Assembly: GCA_963691655.1 (NCBI GenBank)
Contig: OY829326.1
Location: 89,149,235-89,213,234, forward strand
Direction of reading: 5' to 3'
DNA: 64,000 nt
Source of the DNA: Toxonevra muliebris
Taxonomy: Eukaryota > Arthropoda > Insecta > Diptera > Pallopteridae
Shown: in pieces, positions 45,137 through 56,445 of the stretch
Layout: each line of letters starts with the position of its first letter
Position numbering within the stretch: the stretch's first letter is position 1
The notes under the pieces: model-generated
Databases searched by the model: none
What the model was told of the DNA's origin: nothing
The model's input: the letters and a program-made list of their open reading frames with translations, nothing else
Made by a program: the position numbers and the translations under genes

Positions 45137-46234
45137 ATAAAGTTAGTTTATACAATGCATGGTGCATTATGGACACTGGGAAAACTTCAAAAGTCCACAA
45201 ATTGACATACACTTTTTAACTGTATCAGCAAGAATTTCAATGTAACCACGCAATTACATAGTGCGTAATTCTTGTTGCAGGAACACAAAAAGAGGGTCTT
45301 TAATATAGAAATGTGATGTGTTTAGCAAACACCAATATATCCATGTACTAAGAGATCTCCCCCTGTTGACCAATGTGGGGAGGATTTACGGAAGTCAAAT
45401 CAATGATTCAGAGAGATCGTAAGCCGCTGAACCGAACTATGTCGTAAAACTATTTTGTTTCACATCCCTGATTTATAGTATTATTTGCGTTTTGATAAAA
45501 CAGCATTACATTTGATAGACGTATGTGCGAAGTTACACGCGCAATAGTTGATATTCGTTTAGAGCATAAGCAACATCTTTTGTCTCGCGTTGAAACGTCA
45601 ATATTAAAGGATTTGAGATCCCGGAATCCCGCACCTCTTTTTAAGACCTAAGAAGGTTAAGGCGATGAAGTTATACTATTTAGATGAAGAAGAAAGCGAA
45701 TGTTTTGTATATGACGGTGGGGTACAATTGAAAGCTTAATTAATTTAATTTGAATTTCTCCTAACACCTTGTAGCTTCTCAACGATTGGTGTATGGAACC
45801 AAATGACCCTTATTATACGCAGCAATACTTGAGTTGCATCTATTGGCAATTCCCTTTTGCAGTTGCTCCGTAATTGCAGGTACTATTACACGCTGCAATA
45901 CATCAGAAACTGAGTTGCAATACTTCTGAAATTGAATTTTACATTGCATCACATTGTGATTTTTGTTGCCACACAATTTGCCATCCACGTACTCATGAAA
46001 CACCTACTAAAAATGAATCCCACCTATAATTTGCAAAATTTCAAGTTTGTTGTTGGCAAGGCTATTGCAAAAAGGGAACCAATCTATTGTGAACGACTAT
46101 ATGAAGAAGAAGCAAAAATAGTTTGAAGCACTGAGTATTGATATTGTTTTTGTATTGTTGCTTAATGGTGAAATCTTGCAAGTCCTGATAGAATAGAATT
46201 GTATTTTAGATAAGACTGTAAATAAGTTTGCGCA
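45137..46234. other. Intergenic, upstream of Gpn1
   Basis: No gene is supported. 45780-46110 contains internal repeats (GCAATAC...GAGTTGCA units and an inverted GCAATTCCCTTTTGC / GCAAAAAGGGAACC pair) that generate short open frames on both strands. The last 100-200 bp should hold the Gpn1 promoter. Confidence 0.4.
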
Positions 46235-46810
46235 ATGTCAACAACTGATGCGTCTGCATCATCAATTACGTTGGAAAATGAGCCACAGTCCGCACCGATT
46301 TGCATGATTGTGTTGGGCATGGCCGGTTCCGGGAAAACCACGTTTGTTCAAAAACTAACGCAAATGTCTTACGAGCACTTTAAGCCGTACGTTATAAATC
46401 TTGATCCTGCTTGCCGAGAGACACCTTATCATGCAAACATCGATATCCGCGATACAGTAAATTACAAAGAAGTTATGAAGCAATATAAATTGGGTCCAAA
46501 TGGCGGTATTGTGACTTCACTTAATCTTTTCGCTACGAAGTTCGAGAAGGTTGTCGAACTAATACGTCGCGCAGGACATCAAGGTCACAAGTGGTGCATC
46601 ATTGATACACCGGGACAAATTGAAGTATTCACATGGTCAGCATCGGGCACTATCATCACAGAGGCTTTGGCCACTATGTTTCCTACTATTGTTGTATATG
46701 TGATGGATGTAGTACGTTCGGTCAGTCCGACGACATTTATGTCCAATATGTTGTATGCATGTTCGATATTATACAAGGCGCGTCTGCCTTTCATCATAGC
46801 GTTGAATAAG
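46235..46810 (+). CDS. Gpn1: GPN-loop GTPase 1, exon 1
   Basis: ATG at 46235 (CGCAATGTC). 192 codons in one open frame. P-loop GMAGSGKT at residues 28-35; the defining GPN triplet at 87-89 in [15 protein letters not shown]; switch II/Walker B region [11 protein letters not shown] from residue 124; [14 protein letters not shown] before the G4 motif. The exon ends at AAT AAG (Asn191-Lys192), the first half of the G4 NKxD motif, and the next exon supplies ID. GPN1 proteins (XAB1/MBDin in mammals) are GTPases needed for assembly and nuclear import of RNA polymerase II, shuttling between cytoplasm and nucleus. Intact and close to the human protein. Confidence 0.95.
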
Positions 46811-46872
46811 GCATGTTTTAATACTTGTCAAATGCATACAAATATAAATAAAGTATAAATTTTCCACCGTAG
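46811..46872 (+). other. Gpn1: Gpn1 intron 1, apparent GC-AG intron
   Basis: The only junction that keeps frame and rebuilds NKID is AAG|GCATGT...CACCGTAG|ATT, which uses GC instead of GT at the donor. Using the GT at 46815 would shift the frame. 62 bp, a normal size for a fly intron. Confidence 0.75.
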
Positions 46873-47102
46873 ATTGATGTACAAGATCATGATTTTGCCA
46901 TAGAATGGATGACCGACTTTGAGGCATTTCAAGAAGCATTGGAAAAAGAACAAAATTACATAAGCAATTTGACCCGAACTATGTCTCTAACATTGGACGA
47001 ATTTTACCGTGATTTAAAAACATGTGGCGTATCGTCGAAAACAGGTACTGGTTTTCATCATTTCTTTGATTTAGTAGCGGATGGAGCAAAAGAGTATGAA
47101 AG
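46873..47102 (+). CDS. Gpn1: GPN-loop GTPase 1, exon 2
   Basis: Reads [39 protein letters not shown] and [20 protein letters not shown], all closely matching the family (human: VEWMQDFEAFQDAL, SNLTRSMSLVLDEFY). VSSKTG is the G5 region (SA/SS before the base). Ends AAAG|GTAAAT after two bases of a Ser codon. Confidence 0.95.
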
Positions 47103-47167
47103 GTAAATGTGCTGCCCACTTAGAAAAATATTCTTTTCAAAACATAAGTTTTTCTGCACTGTTTCAG

Positions 47168-47306
47168 CGACTACAAAGTTGAATATAATAAATTGCGGAA
47201 AGAAAAATTACAAGAAGAAGTCAAGAAAAAAGAAAAACAATTAAATGAAATCGCAAAAAGTACGGGCACTGGAAGTGAGGTCTCATTAACTGGATTTATT
47301 GAAGAG
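47168..47306 (+). CDS. Gpn1: GPN-loop GTPase 1, exon 3
   Basis: Acceptor GCACTGTTTCAG. AG|C makes Ser, then DYKVEYNKLRKEKLQEEVKK and KEKQLNEIAKSTGTGSEVSL to GAAGAG|GTTTGC, phase 0. This is the Lys/Glu-rich helical segment that follows the GTPase domain. Confidence 0.9.
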
Positions 47307-47371
47307 GTTTGCCAAATATTTTTAAATATAAAACTATTTATTATATTTAAAACGTTTCGATTACTTGCCAG

Positions 47372-47575
47372 GTATCTGCTGGACGGGAATTTTCAGATAT
47401 TTATCTTAAACATCCAGGCAATGAAAGTTCCGAAGATGAAGAGGGTCAGGAAAACGAAGCATCAGCATTTGATGAAGAAAATATTGAACAAAATTTCAAT
47501 CAATTTGTACAACAACATAAAGACGCACAAGTAGAGAAAACAAGCAATAAAAATTTAACAGAATTGAATCAATAA
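47372..47575 (+). CDS. Gpn1: GPN-loop GTPase 1, exon 4 and stop
   Basis: Acceptor TTACTTGCCAG. 67 codons from VSAGREFSDIYLKHPGNESS through an acidic run (EDEEGQENEASAFDEENIE) to QNFNQFVQQHKDAQVEK and TELNQ, TAA at 47573. The acidic tail and the FxxF-like NFNQF end resemble the human C-terminus (FQNFMQE). The total is 382 residues (human 374). AATAAA at 47639-47644 is a likely poly(A) signal. Confidence 0.92.
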   Translation, partial: VSAGREFSDIYLKHPGNESSEDEEGQENEASAFDEENIEQNFNQFVQQHKDAQVEKTSNKNLTELNQ

Positions 47576-47644
47576 ATAACATTACTACGAATTTGCTCCT
47601 TTTTCCAAGATTTTCCTAAAATGCAGTTTTAAATCTGTAAATAA

Positions 47645-49859
47645 ACTTTGTGGCTAGTTTAAGTGAAATCAAAATACATATTTTTTTTTAAATTATCCTT
47701 CCGCAAATTAAATTACAGCGCAAAACAATGGCTGTCTGCAAAATATAACCAGCTAGGAAATGCAATTTTATCTTTTTACAATCAAAAATACAAATTTTGA
47801 ATTGTCTTCAAAAGGGAAAATATTTCAAAAAAATATGTCAAAACTTGCATAAAGTTTAAACGCGTTTGAAATGTTACTACCATTGTTCCGGTTGTATTAG
47901 AGATTGAAAAACAAACAAAAAAATTGTAAAATATTATTTTTCTTGTTTTGTTATAAACAGTTAAAGTTTAACATTGCTGTTTTTTCACATTGAATTTTTT
48001 ACACTATGTTCTAAAAACAGTTTTTTTTTTTGGCATAAAGTCGTAGAAAAGAGATATTTATCTGAAACTTTTCATATATACTTCTGGTACCATATTCATA
48101 ATAAAATACAAAAATGGGCAAAATCGGATAAGTGCCAAGCCTACTTCCGATATACTGCTAATCTCGAAATGCATATATCTTGTAAAGTATCATAGATAGA
48201 AAGCTAAAATTTGGTGAGTAGATATATTTACTCAAGAAATTCAACTATACCGAAACAGAAAAAATCGGTCAACCTCCACGCCTACTCTTCATATGTAGTT
48301 AATTTGGATATATGTATGTATATATGCATGTTATATGTATATATATAGTTTCGCAGATATAAATCTCAAATTGAATATGTAACCTCCCAGCAGATTCTAA
48401 GGGCAAAATTTTAGGGGCACAGCCCCGCGACCCCTCTCCTTCTCAAATAAGAAATATTTCAATACTTCATATTAATTCATTGTTATATAATCCATAATTC
48501 ATATAATCAATTATTGTTATTGCTTGCATTTAATTATTTCGTTAAGGTTCGGATACATCACAATTCCTTTCTTTACTAAGTAACCTCATACCATATTTAC
48601 ATATTACTAATGAAGTGGTTTTCCAGTAAAAAAGCAAAGGCTTCTTCAGGATGAAGCGGAACTAACTTGCTTTATTCGGAAGAAAGCGGTTTCCATATCT
48701 AGCTTGGACATGCTGGAAAAGACGTACTCTCTTTTACAAAACACGCCAAATCTTTACTCTCTGATTTTTTAGCCGCAATTGCAGTAGCATGAACAATTAT
48801 ATCAATATTGTGAGGAGAGATCAGTTATCAGCTTTCTCTTCAATCGGTTCTTTGTTTCTGCATACTTATTCTGAATACTTTTGTTAATAACTTGGCATTT
48901 GCAACTTTTTGCAAGCTCTTGCACTAAAAATGTAATATTCATTAAAACACAAACACAATTGTCAGGTTTTATATAAAATTGCACGTGAACAAAATATTAC
49001 ACAATTGGACAACAACACACAATTATGAAAAAAGTAGTATTAATCATTTATTTAACACACCTTAACTAATGTTTTCCATATTTACACTTTATCTCCGTTT
49101 TAAATTTTAAAGAAATATTTACGCTTAAAGGCAGCCAATGTTTTCCCCAAATTTTTGTAAAGCCAACTTGCTACTTAATCAGTTGACTTTGATCGTGCGC
49201 CAAAAAAAGTGTTGTTCATAAAATTCAATCCAATATATTTTTTGTTTATCTTAGATATCTAGTTTCAGAAAATCGATTCAGTTTTAAAATATAATATCAT
49301 AAAAAATTTGATTTTATGCCAAAAAAAAAAAACGGTTTTTGGACCATAGTGGAATGGCTTAATAAAAATTAACCATTCTTAAGGCCCAACTATAATTTGC
49401 ATAAGCTGGCTTAACCTATTGTCAAAAGTGAACGAAAAGTCTGTCAAATGCTTAAGGAACTTAGAATAAATTTTGAAATTTTGTTGCACTAGGTGGCATT
49501 ACATTATTATTTTTTAAGGATTCTTAGAGGTGCCGAGGAGCGGAATACTATTTTTATAAACTTAATTCTCCCTATAGCGCTATTTTTTCAATATCTCAGT
49601 AAACCTAGTCGATACAAAAAAATAAATAACATTTTCTTAATCTACTCCAGCGAGCTTCGACTAAAGTTGGTTTAATGTAATGTTTAATATAATGACGATT
49701 ATGTTTTATACGTCGACAGGAAAAATTTTAGGTTTTAGGTATGTGATTGAGATCGCTATAGGTTCATATTTTTTTAGATTTTTTCGTTAAACCTCAAAGA
49801 AAAAATAAGCAAATATTAAGAAGAGAAACGACTTTCAATAACTTTTTTTGCAATTACAA
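47645..49859. other. Intergenic AT-rich sequence
   Basis: No gene recognised. 48060-48410 has a sequence of more even composition ending in GGGGCACAGCCCCGCGACCC, perhaps a transposon fragment. Homopolymer runs elsewhere. Confidence 0.4.
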
Positions 49860-50470
49860 GCTATATTATATAATTCGTGGGCCCTAATCTCTGTCGGCAT
49901 ATAAAAAACATCAAGATTGGATACCGTTTTTCTCTTTTTTAAGTGGAATTACCCATAAATTACTAATAAACAAATAATCTTACCTGGGGATATTAAATTG
50001 ATATGCGTGCAATCAAATGCTGCAATAATTTTTGTAAGTTTTGCAATTTTAGATTTTTTATTTGGCTAGAGCTCCTCAGCAGTGCTTGGAAATTGTATAA
50101 AGCGGTCTTTTAACAACGCTATACAATGGTTACCACTTTGGAGTGTCGATGTCGACATTCCATATAAATCTCCAATAGTCTGTAGTATGTCACCAGTCGC
50201 ATATACTCGCGAAGTTATCAAAACCATTTGCTCTTCTGTTAAAGAGTTGTTCCTAAAAAATTATGATAGCTATGAAAGCAGTTGACCAGCATAAATCCAC
50301 TAACTATGGTTTTCTTACCAGAATAATCGATTTTTAATATGAGGCCCAATAAGATCCAGAACACTGTATGTAGATTCCTTGGAAAGCTGAAATCATTCGT
50401 ACAGTTCTCTGTCTAAAAATATGTGGAAGTGGTTTGGTGGAGGTCTCATAGTTTGTACTCTTTTCACAAC
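49860..50470 (-). pseudogene. PIF/Harbinger transposase remnant
   Basis: Read on the minus strand, from 50460 down: ESTYSVLDLIGPHIKNRLFW, an apparent GTAAGA splice donor, NNSLTEEQMVLITSRVYATG, DILQTIGDLYGMSTSTLQSG, LLKDRFIQFPSTAEEL, then KIIAAFDCTHINLISPG and a frame-shifted MPTEIRAHE-type piece. This order matches Harbinger transposases (LITLRFLATG, GDLFGISQSTVSR, FIKFP, GAIDCTHV). It has stops and frameshifts and lacks most of the catalytic domain after CTHI. It differs from the Harbinger copies at 27.7 and 63.4 kb, which keep only the N-terminal region. Confidence 0.75.
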
Positions 50471-52132
50471 TGTTATATTAAAAATCTTGTGCATTCCACT
50501 GTCACTAATGTGCGCTTCATCAGAAAAATTTTTTTTATTAAAAATTACATTATTACATTATTTTTTGTAAAAATGCAGCTGTCAAAATCATATGGCAAGC
50601 TAAACTCAGTTAAACCGTCAAATATCGTATGGTTAAACTGAGTTCAAATTAAGTTTAACATTGACTAAATGACTAATTATGAGTTTAAATTAAGTTTAAA
50701 CCAAAAATTGAGTTGAGCTCGCACTGAAAAATTGGTCCTAAATTTTGTAATTTTAAGGTGTGATTTTCATGTATACTATATTGCCGAACGAAAAACTGAT
50801 AGCGGTATAATCGATATTGATGCTCCTATTTGGATCCTGAATTGGATAACTAATCAAGCATTTTCCCCCCTTTTTTGAGCCATTTGAACAATAAAAAACG
50901 AATTTTCATTGATATTGTGCGTTTTTATTTAATTTCTGCAAGTTTTCTACTATTGAAGGTGGCTTAAACCACCCCAGAATTTTTTTTGTTTGCCAAATTT
51001 AACGCACTTGTATAATGGAAAAAGTTAGGCTTTTTTTAATTTAAAAAATCAATGATGCAAGAACGTTGATATTAAGGTTGGCTTTCTAAAGGTATATCTT
51101 CATCCAGTGAGATTTTATAGCAAAGAAACAAAACATGGCTCAAACCACACGACTGCCCCTACTAAAGATTATTTTATAGTAAATTAAATAAAATTAAAAT
51201 ACCATAAATGTGATATGAATGTGAAATTATCCCAATAAAACAAGCAATTGATTTCATTTATTATTTTGGATTTATTTAAATGGGCTGTTTTGCAGGCGCT
51301 TTTGTTTTTTAATAGATATTTATTTATTTTTTTTTTTTGATTTAAATAAAGTTTATTAATATAAAGTACTTTATAGTTGCTTATAAGATAATTAAATATA
51401 TAAATAGCCATATGTATGTATGTATATATGTCATTTTTCTTACATGTATATTCATATTTTTCATGTACATATGTGTGTATGACTGTATAATTTTTTTTCT
51501 GGTTTCTGTAGGCATGTGTAAATAAGTTTATTATGAAGCTTTCTTTTTTGAGTACTTAAAAAGCTGCTAACATAAATTTTTCAATATTATTTAGTTAACA
51601 ATTGTTTTTACTTTACTTTTCTCTATACGAGTATAAATATGTTTGTCTTAACAAGCGAAAAAACATTCAATATATTGTTTTTAATCTATGTATTTTTGTA
51701 TGTACTTCTTTATGGTTTGTATAAGCTTTGTTTTTCTAATGTGTTGTGTTGTCTGAGCAAATTATTTTAATGACAATTTCAGGCTTATGCTATATAATTT
51801 ACATATTTATGTATAAATAAATGCAATAAGTTTTCAAAGATGATATAGTATGTTGAATGCAATATAAGAAAAGTGAAAGTTTTCGCAGCAAGGCTTTTAA
51901 TACCAGTATGTAATTTGATCTTCAATGACATTTGAATTAATGGTGAATTAGCAAGCAGTGATTTTTATATATTTGTTCACCGTTCCTTGATATTTTTTAA
52001 GGTTAACTATTAAAATTGCATTTTATTCTTTATTTGATAAATTATGTTATGGGTATTCGAACAACGTCGAAAATCCGACTAGAATGCAATATATCGCATA
52101 AGTTAGATCGCCGTGGATTAACAACAACAAAA
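50471..52132. other. AT-rich intergenic sequence
   Basis: 50590-50720 contains repeats of GTTTAAACTGAGTT/AAATTAAGTTTAA, possibly the end of the Harbinger element. 51180-52000 is T-rich with TATG-type microsatellites (51410-51480). No exon recognised. Confidence 0.4.
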
Positions 52133-52857
52133 TACTGTCGAACTTCCTTATAATGAATTCGCACGGGACCAGAAAATCACTTCATTATATAGAAAATTGT
52201 TTCAAAAATTGATTATATGGAGACAAAACGCATAAAGTTAAAGTTCCAGCTGCAAAATTTGTTCATTGTAGAGCAAAATTCACTGTATGAAAAGGTGATC
52301 AAAATATATTAAAAGTAGAACGAAAATGCTATGTACTTGAAGTTTATTCATAATGGGGAGAACCATGGTAGAAGTATTTAGAGGTAGATGCATTTTTTCA
52401 AAAAGTAGCCACTTTGAACTTTTGACAAGTAAGAGGAACTTTTTAGAGATGCATTTTTTGAAATGGATACAAAAGAGAGAGTTAGTTGTAGATAATTAAT
52501 ACTACTTTTATTACTTAGTATTAAATTATAAATTTCATTTGTTATAAAAAAGTATAAATAATGTTATTTAAATTTTTCTTTATAAGTAAACACCTTGAAG
52601 ATGTTAGGAGTTAAAAAATAATATAAAAAGCAGGAACTAATTCTCCCTATGTAAATTTTTTTCTTATAAATTCTCATTTAAAAATTGAATTATGAAAATG
52701 CAACGCTTTTGCAAAAAGAAGAAAAGTGTCAAAACAAGTGTTTTCCCAATTGTCAAAGTTTATCTTACTTGTCAAAATGCATCTACCTTCTTAATTCTTC
52801 TGCCATGGGGAGAACTTCATTGTATAAAAGTTCACTATAGGTAAGTTCGACTGTGGT
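52133..52857. mobile_element. pogo-like non-autonomous element
   Basis: The left end TACTGTCGAACTTCCTTATA (52133) and the right end, reversed, ACAGTCGAACTTACCTATAG (near 52852) are diverged inverted repeats next to TA. About 720 bp, no transposase. The interior holds inverted GCATTTTTTC/TTTTGACAAGTAAG blocks. Confidence 0.55.
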
Positions 52858-52980
52858 ATGAAAAATTGTTTGCGCCACAACAAAAAAAAAAAACATGTAC
52901 TTACGCTCGTTTATGCAACTCTGTTTTTAATAATTCTCGCAATTGTTGCCAATTTTAACAGAAGTTTCTGACTCCTCTAA

Positions 52981-53275
52981 GGCTCTGGTTATATTGCGAG
53001 TATGCTCGGCGAACACCATGAAATTGTTGTTGCACCGATCACATAGAGAGAGTCTTTACCCACTCTCTCACCGAACACAATACGCTCGGTGTATTGTAAA
53101 GCGCCTGGTTATATTGGTGCACGGTGTTCGACGAACACAAAACATTTTCTCCTGTGCTCGGTCAAGGTGGTTACATTCAGCTCGTTGCAGAGTTGTTTTT
53201 TGTCAAAATATACTCGTTTGTTTAATACTATTTTATATGTAATGATACAATTTTGTAAAATAACTTATTGCCCCC
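52981..53275. mobile_element. MITE family B, rearranged copy 2
   Basis: 52981-53100 matches the right half of copy 1 (28462-28593) but in reverse orientation, with TAA (52978-52980) at its outer end. From 53101 (GCGCCTGGTTATATTGGTGC) it matches the left half of copy 1 in forward orientation to about 53275. The two halves are therefore in an order and orientation different from copy 1. Confidence 0.7.
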
Positions 53276-53290
53276 ATGAATACTCGACGT

Positions 53291-53438
53291 GAAAACCAAG
53301 CATAATTCTCATTCACTTCATATCGATAGTAAATATAAGAAGTTTATGAGGATTAACCACCAGACCAAGCCGGGAATCGAACCCGTCGCCTCCTGGATGA
53401 AAGTCTAGTGCAACATCCACTAGACCATCGTGGTCGGC
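53291..53438 (-). repeat. tRNA-derived SINE, 3'-truncated copy
   Basis: The minus strand starts with a tRNA-like head: an A box-like GATGGTCTAGTGGATG and a B box, GGTTCGATTCC, at tRNA spacing. A TGGTGGTTAATCCTCATAA segment and TTATATTTACTATCGATATG follow. The same order is in the full copy at 57779-58080. The 3' tail is missing. Confidence 0.75.
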
Positions 53439-54180
53439 CTTAATACGTTCATATGAAAATTTAAATATAACGTGAAAAAGCGGCTCTGCATAAATCCTAC
53501 GCATAGGTGGACGGAAAAGTAAACCTGATGTCTGCTAATGCCTTTAACTTATTTTTTTATGTCAACGCAAGTTTAAGTTGTTCTTTGAATACCCATAATA
53601 AGTGCCTTCATCAAAACTTGTTAAAGCCTTGTAAGCCACGTAAACCGCATAAAGTGTGTAAACTTGTCAAAATTTATATAAAATTTAACAGTGTGTTTAC
53701 GTGTTTATGGGGTTAGCTTCTGTTAGAGGCGTGAAAAAATTTGCTATTTTAAAAAATTCTTTTTTTTGACAGTAATTACACTTATTTGTACTATGTTTTA
53801 TCTTTACTTGACCAAAATTTAAAAAAAAATTAATTGTTGACGGATTTGAATGAAATTTATACAATTTATTGAAAACATAAAAACTGGTCCTTAACGAGAG
53901 GATTTTCTTTTTTAACTTCTATTTTTTGTAACAATAAACTAAACTTTCAGAATCCAAGATTAACTATTAAACTAATGTTTTTTTGTTTGTTGGATTGATT
54001 TAAGATGAACCTGTAAAATGTTCTTAAATTTTAAACAGATAAAACATTTGAGCAATTCTCAAGGTGTCTTATTTGGTGTCGTATCCTCTCATTTATCATA
54101 AATTCTCTCATTTTTCATAAAAAATTATTCGACATTATGGTTATACGACAGTATATGACAGCTTGTGAATCAGCCAATAG
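53439..54180. other. Intergenic with a short dispersed repeat
   Basis: 54109-54160 (TCATTTTTCATA...GGTTATACGACAGTATATGA) repeats 8888-8942. No exon recognised. Confidence 0.4.
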
Positions 54181-54914
54181 TAGGTCTGTTCACGTACAAA
54201 AAATTGTTACAAATTGTTGAAAGTTTCTACTAGTAAAGTATTCACGTACTCGAAAAACTTGCACCGAGAGACAAAAACGAGAGCGTAAAAAAGTGAGAGA
54301 CAAAAAAGTAGCTGCAAATTTCAACTAGTAAAATTTTTACTAGTAAGAATTTTTAGCTGCCGAAAAAAAAACTGTTAAAAATTTGAACGTCAACAAGAAG
54401 TGTGTTTTGTAAATTTTATTAAATTTGTTGTGGTTTTTAATATAATTGAGGTGGAAAAGAAATATTTGTGATATTGTGGAAGATGTAAGTAGTATTTGTG
54501 AATACTGGTGTGCACACAAGAAATGATTTCAGCAAATTATAAACTCTAATTACAGCAGCAAGAGCAGCAGCACGCAAAAAACGGCATTTGAATATGAAGT
54601 GACACATTGCACATTTCAATGCTTTTTTCTATACATTCCTTCTTTCACTCGCTTGAAGGTCTTTGGAGAGCACTTTACTTCAATTTGAGATGGTTCCATT
54701 TTGATATTTTTATTTAATTTACAACTGCACAATATTTTTTTCTGCTAAAAATTAGCTGACAAAACAATCGATCAGCTGTTTACTTGCAAGTTTCTACTAG
54801 TTTTCTGTTCACGTACTTTTTCTGTTTTTTGTCTCTTTGCTAGAATATTTTTCTCAATCTTTATTTTACTCTCTCGCTGCAAGTTTTTACTGGGAAAGTA
54901 CGTGAATCGACCTA
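54181..54914. mobile_element. MITE with TAGGTC...TTCACGTAC ends
   Basis: TAGGTCTGTTCACGTAC at 54181 and, reversed, TAGGTCGATTCACGTAC at 54914: 15 of 17 bases match. Both arms continue with AAGTTTCTACTAGT and GAGAGACAAAAA-type blocks. About 734 bp, non-coding. The target duplication is not clear. Confidence 0.7.
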
Positions 54915-55269
54915 GTATAATAACTCTGTATTGATAGTTTTCGGGAAAAAATGTAATTACTGTCAAAAAAAATGTATAAAATACTAATTTTTTCACCCCT
55001 CTAACTGGACCCCTTATGCAGTGTATGAGGTTTACAATTACAAGGCTTTTATTGTACCTATTATATTTTTGAATATCTGAAAAAAACCTCGCGTTTAGAA
55101 AATTCAAATTAGATTTGTATTTCGTACACGATTTATATTTAAAATCCTTTTATTCATGTTATTGTACGCTGTATAATAGTGTAAGTTATTTGGTGTAGGA
55201 TTAAAACTAAAAGTGTGTCTTAAAATAACGTTTCCAAATATCGTTTTTCACATATCTCTTCAGAAAAGG

Positions 55270-55813
55270 ATCAACAATGATTTTAACTGGTCCGCAACCC
55301 GCCATTGGATGCAGCCCTTCTTTCATTGATCATGAAATGGAGATATGGTTGCGTCAATTGTACTACGACTATTGACGGGGACTGGATTCCTGTCGACAGT
55401 CGAAGTTGTTGATTGACTCTCCTAGATAAGACAGATCTAAGTATATGTTAAGTCGGCGTAGGTGTGACTTAAGAATCATTGTAGGACTTGTCACAGGATT
55501 CGCCACAGTCAACGATTTCCTGTACAAAATCGGGGTCAAGGAATCGAGCCTATGTGATGCGTGTCTCGAAGATGATGAAACGGCAGAACATTTCATTTGT
55601 GACTGCCCTGCTTTCTCTTGGATAAGATGTGTTACACTGGGTAAGCATTTCTTGACTAGAGTGGATCTGGTCAACCATGATCTGTCTGAGCTATGCAAAT
55701 TTGCGAAAGCTTCTGGCAGATTCAAGACCATTGACCAAGTTGCCCCCCTTCGGGACAGAGTACAATACAACATATCTCTTCAATATTTAATTAAATCGAA
55801 CACTCTGTTATAG
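55270..55813 (+). pseudogene. LINE (non-LTR retrotransposon) 3' fragment
   Basis: The open frame from 55445 reads LSRRRCDLRIIVGLVTGFAT, VNDFLYKIGVKESSLCDAC, LEDDETAEHFICDCPAFSWI to TLGKHFL. The pattern TGH-x-LNxxLYKIG-x-C-x2-C-x6-E-x2-H-x3-C-CP is the Cys/His motif found after the reverse transcriptase or RNase H domains of I/Jockey-like LINEs. Upstream, 55270-55440, are frame-broken remnants. No reverse transcriptase remains, so it is a 5'-truncated insertion. The sequence ends near a TAG at 55811. Confidence 0.8.
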
Positions 55814-56445
55814 GTAGCTACAGTTTAACACAGGAATTTATACATTTGCAAGGCAGCAATTGTGAAACCTAAACTCCATAACACGCGCTTATTCTCCCAT
55901 TGGAGTAAAAGCAACTGAGTTCCGACAATGAGAGCACCTTTTCTGATTTGCACCCGGGAAACGCACCCAATGTCTTTGATAATAAAAATCGTTGCGATTG
56001 CTTGAAAGTGTTGAGAATTGTCAGTCGCCGCTTAGTGTCTGATCGCAGTTGCGCTGCTTTCAGTGGGAGAACGGTTTAAGAATAACAAAAAAAAAGCGAG
56101 GATGGGAAATGGCGTTTGAAAATTTCCTGTACTTTCAAAATTTGGTGTTATTGCACATTCTAACAAATATGGCTCCAACCACGTGCTTCAAAAGGAGATA
56201 GACTTTCACGTTTCTGGCACAACGTTCATAATAAAAAGAGAGCTAGTTGGAACAATAAAACCAAAAAAGTGTAATTTTGTACATTCGTACTTCTAGAATA
56301 ATGGATTGTTCACAAGACAGAATTTAGGAAATACTTTGTTGCAAGACTGAGTAGTAAGATTGAATAGAGAGGTTTAACCCAGATATGTCCCATATCCTAT
56401 ATGTAGTACACATCAGAAATGGTTGATTTTGATTAAATGATAATA
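55814..56445. other. Intergenic with MITE end fragment
   Basis: Around 55945-55970, TTTGCACCCGGGAAACGCAC matches the ends of the element at 42174-42632. No gene recognised. Confidence 0.4.

Noticed and set aside
45779..46126. Two short opposing frames upstream of Gpn1, including a minus-strand 74-codon frame with a CX9C-like spacing
   Set aside because: The sequence has internal direct and inverted repeats that explain the open frames; no second Cys pair and no family match was recognised. Possible but unsupported.
53370..53440. A tRNA gene on the minus strand
   Set aside because: The head has A- and B-box-like text, but it runs into the SINE body and the same head recurs at 58020-58080; it cannot be folded into a complete cloverleaf with a paired acceptor stem by eye.
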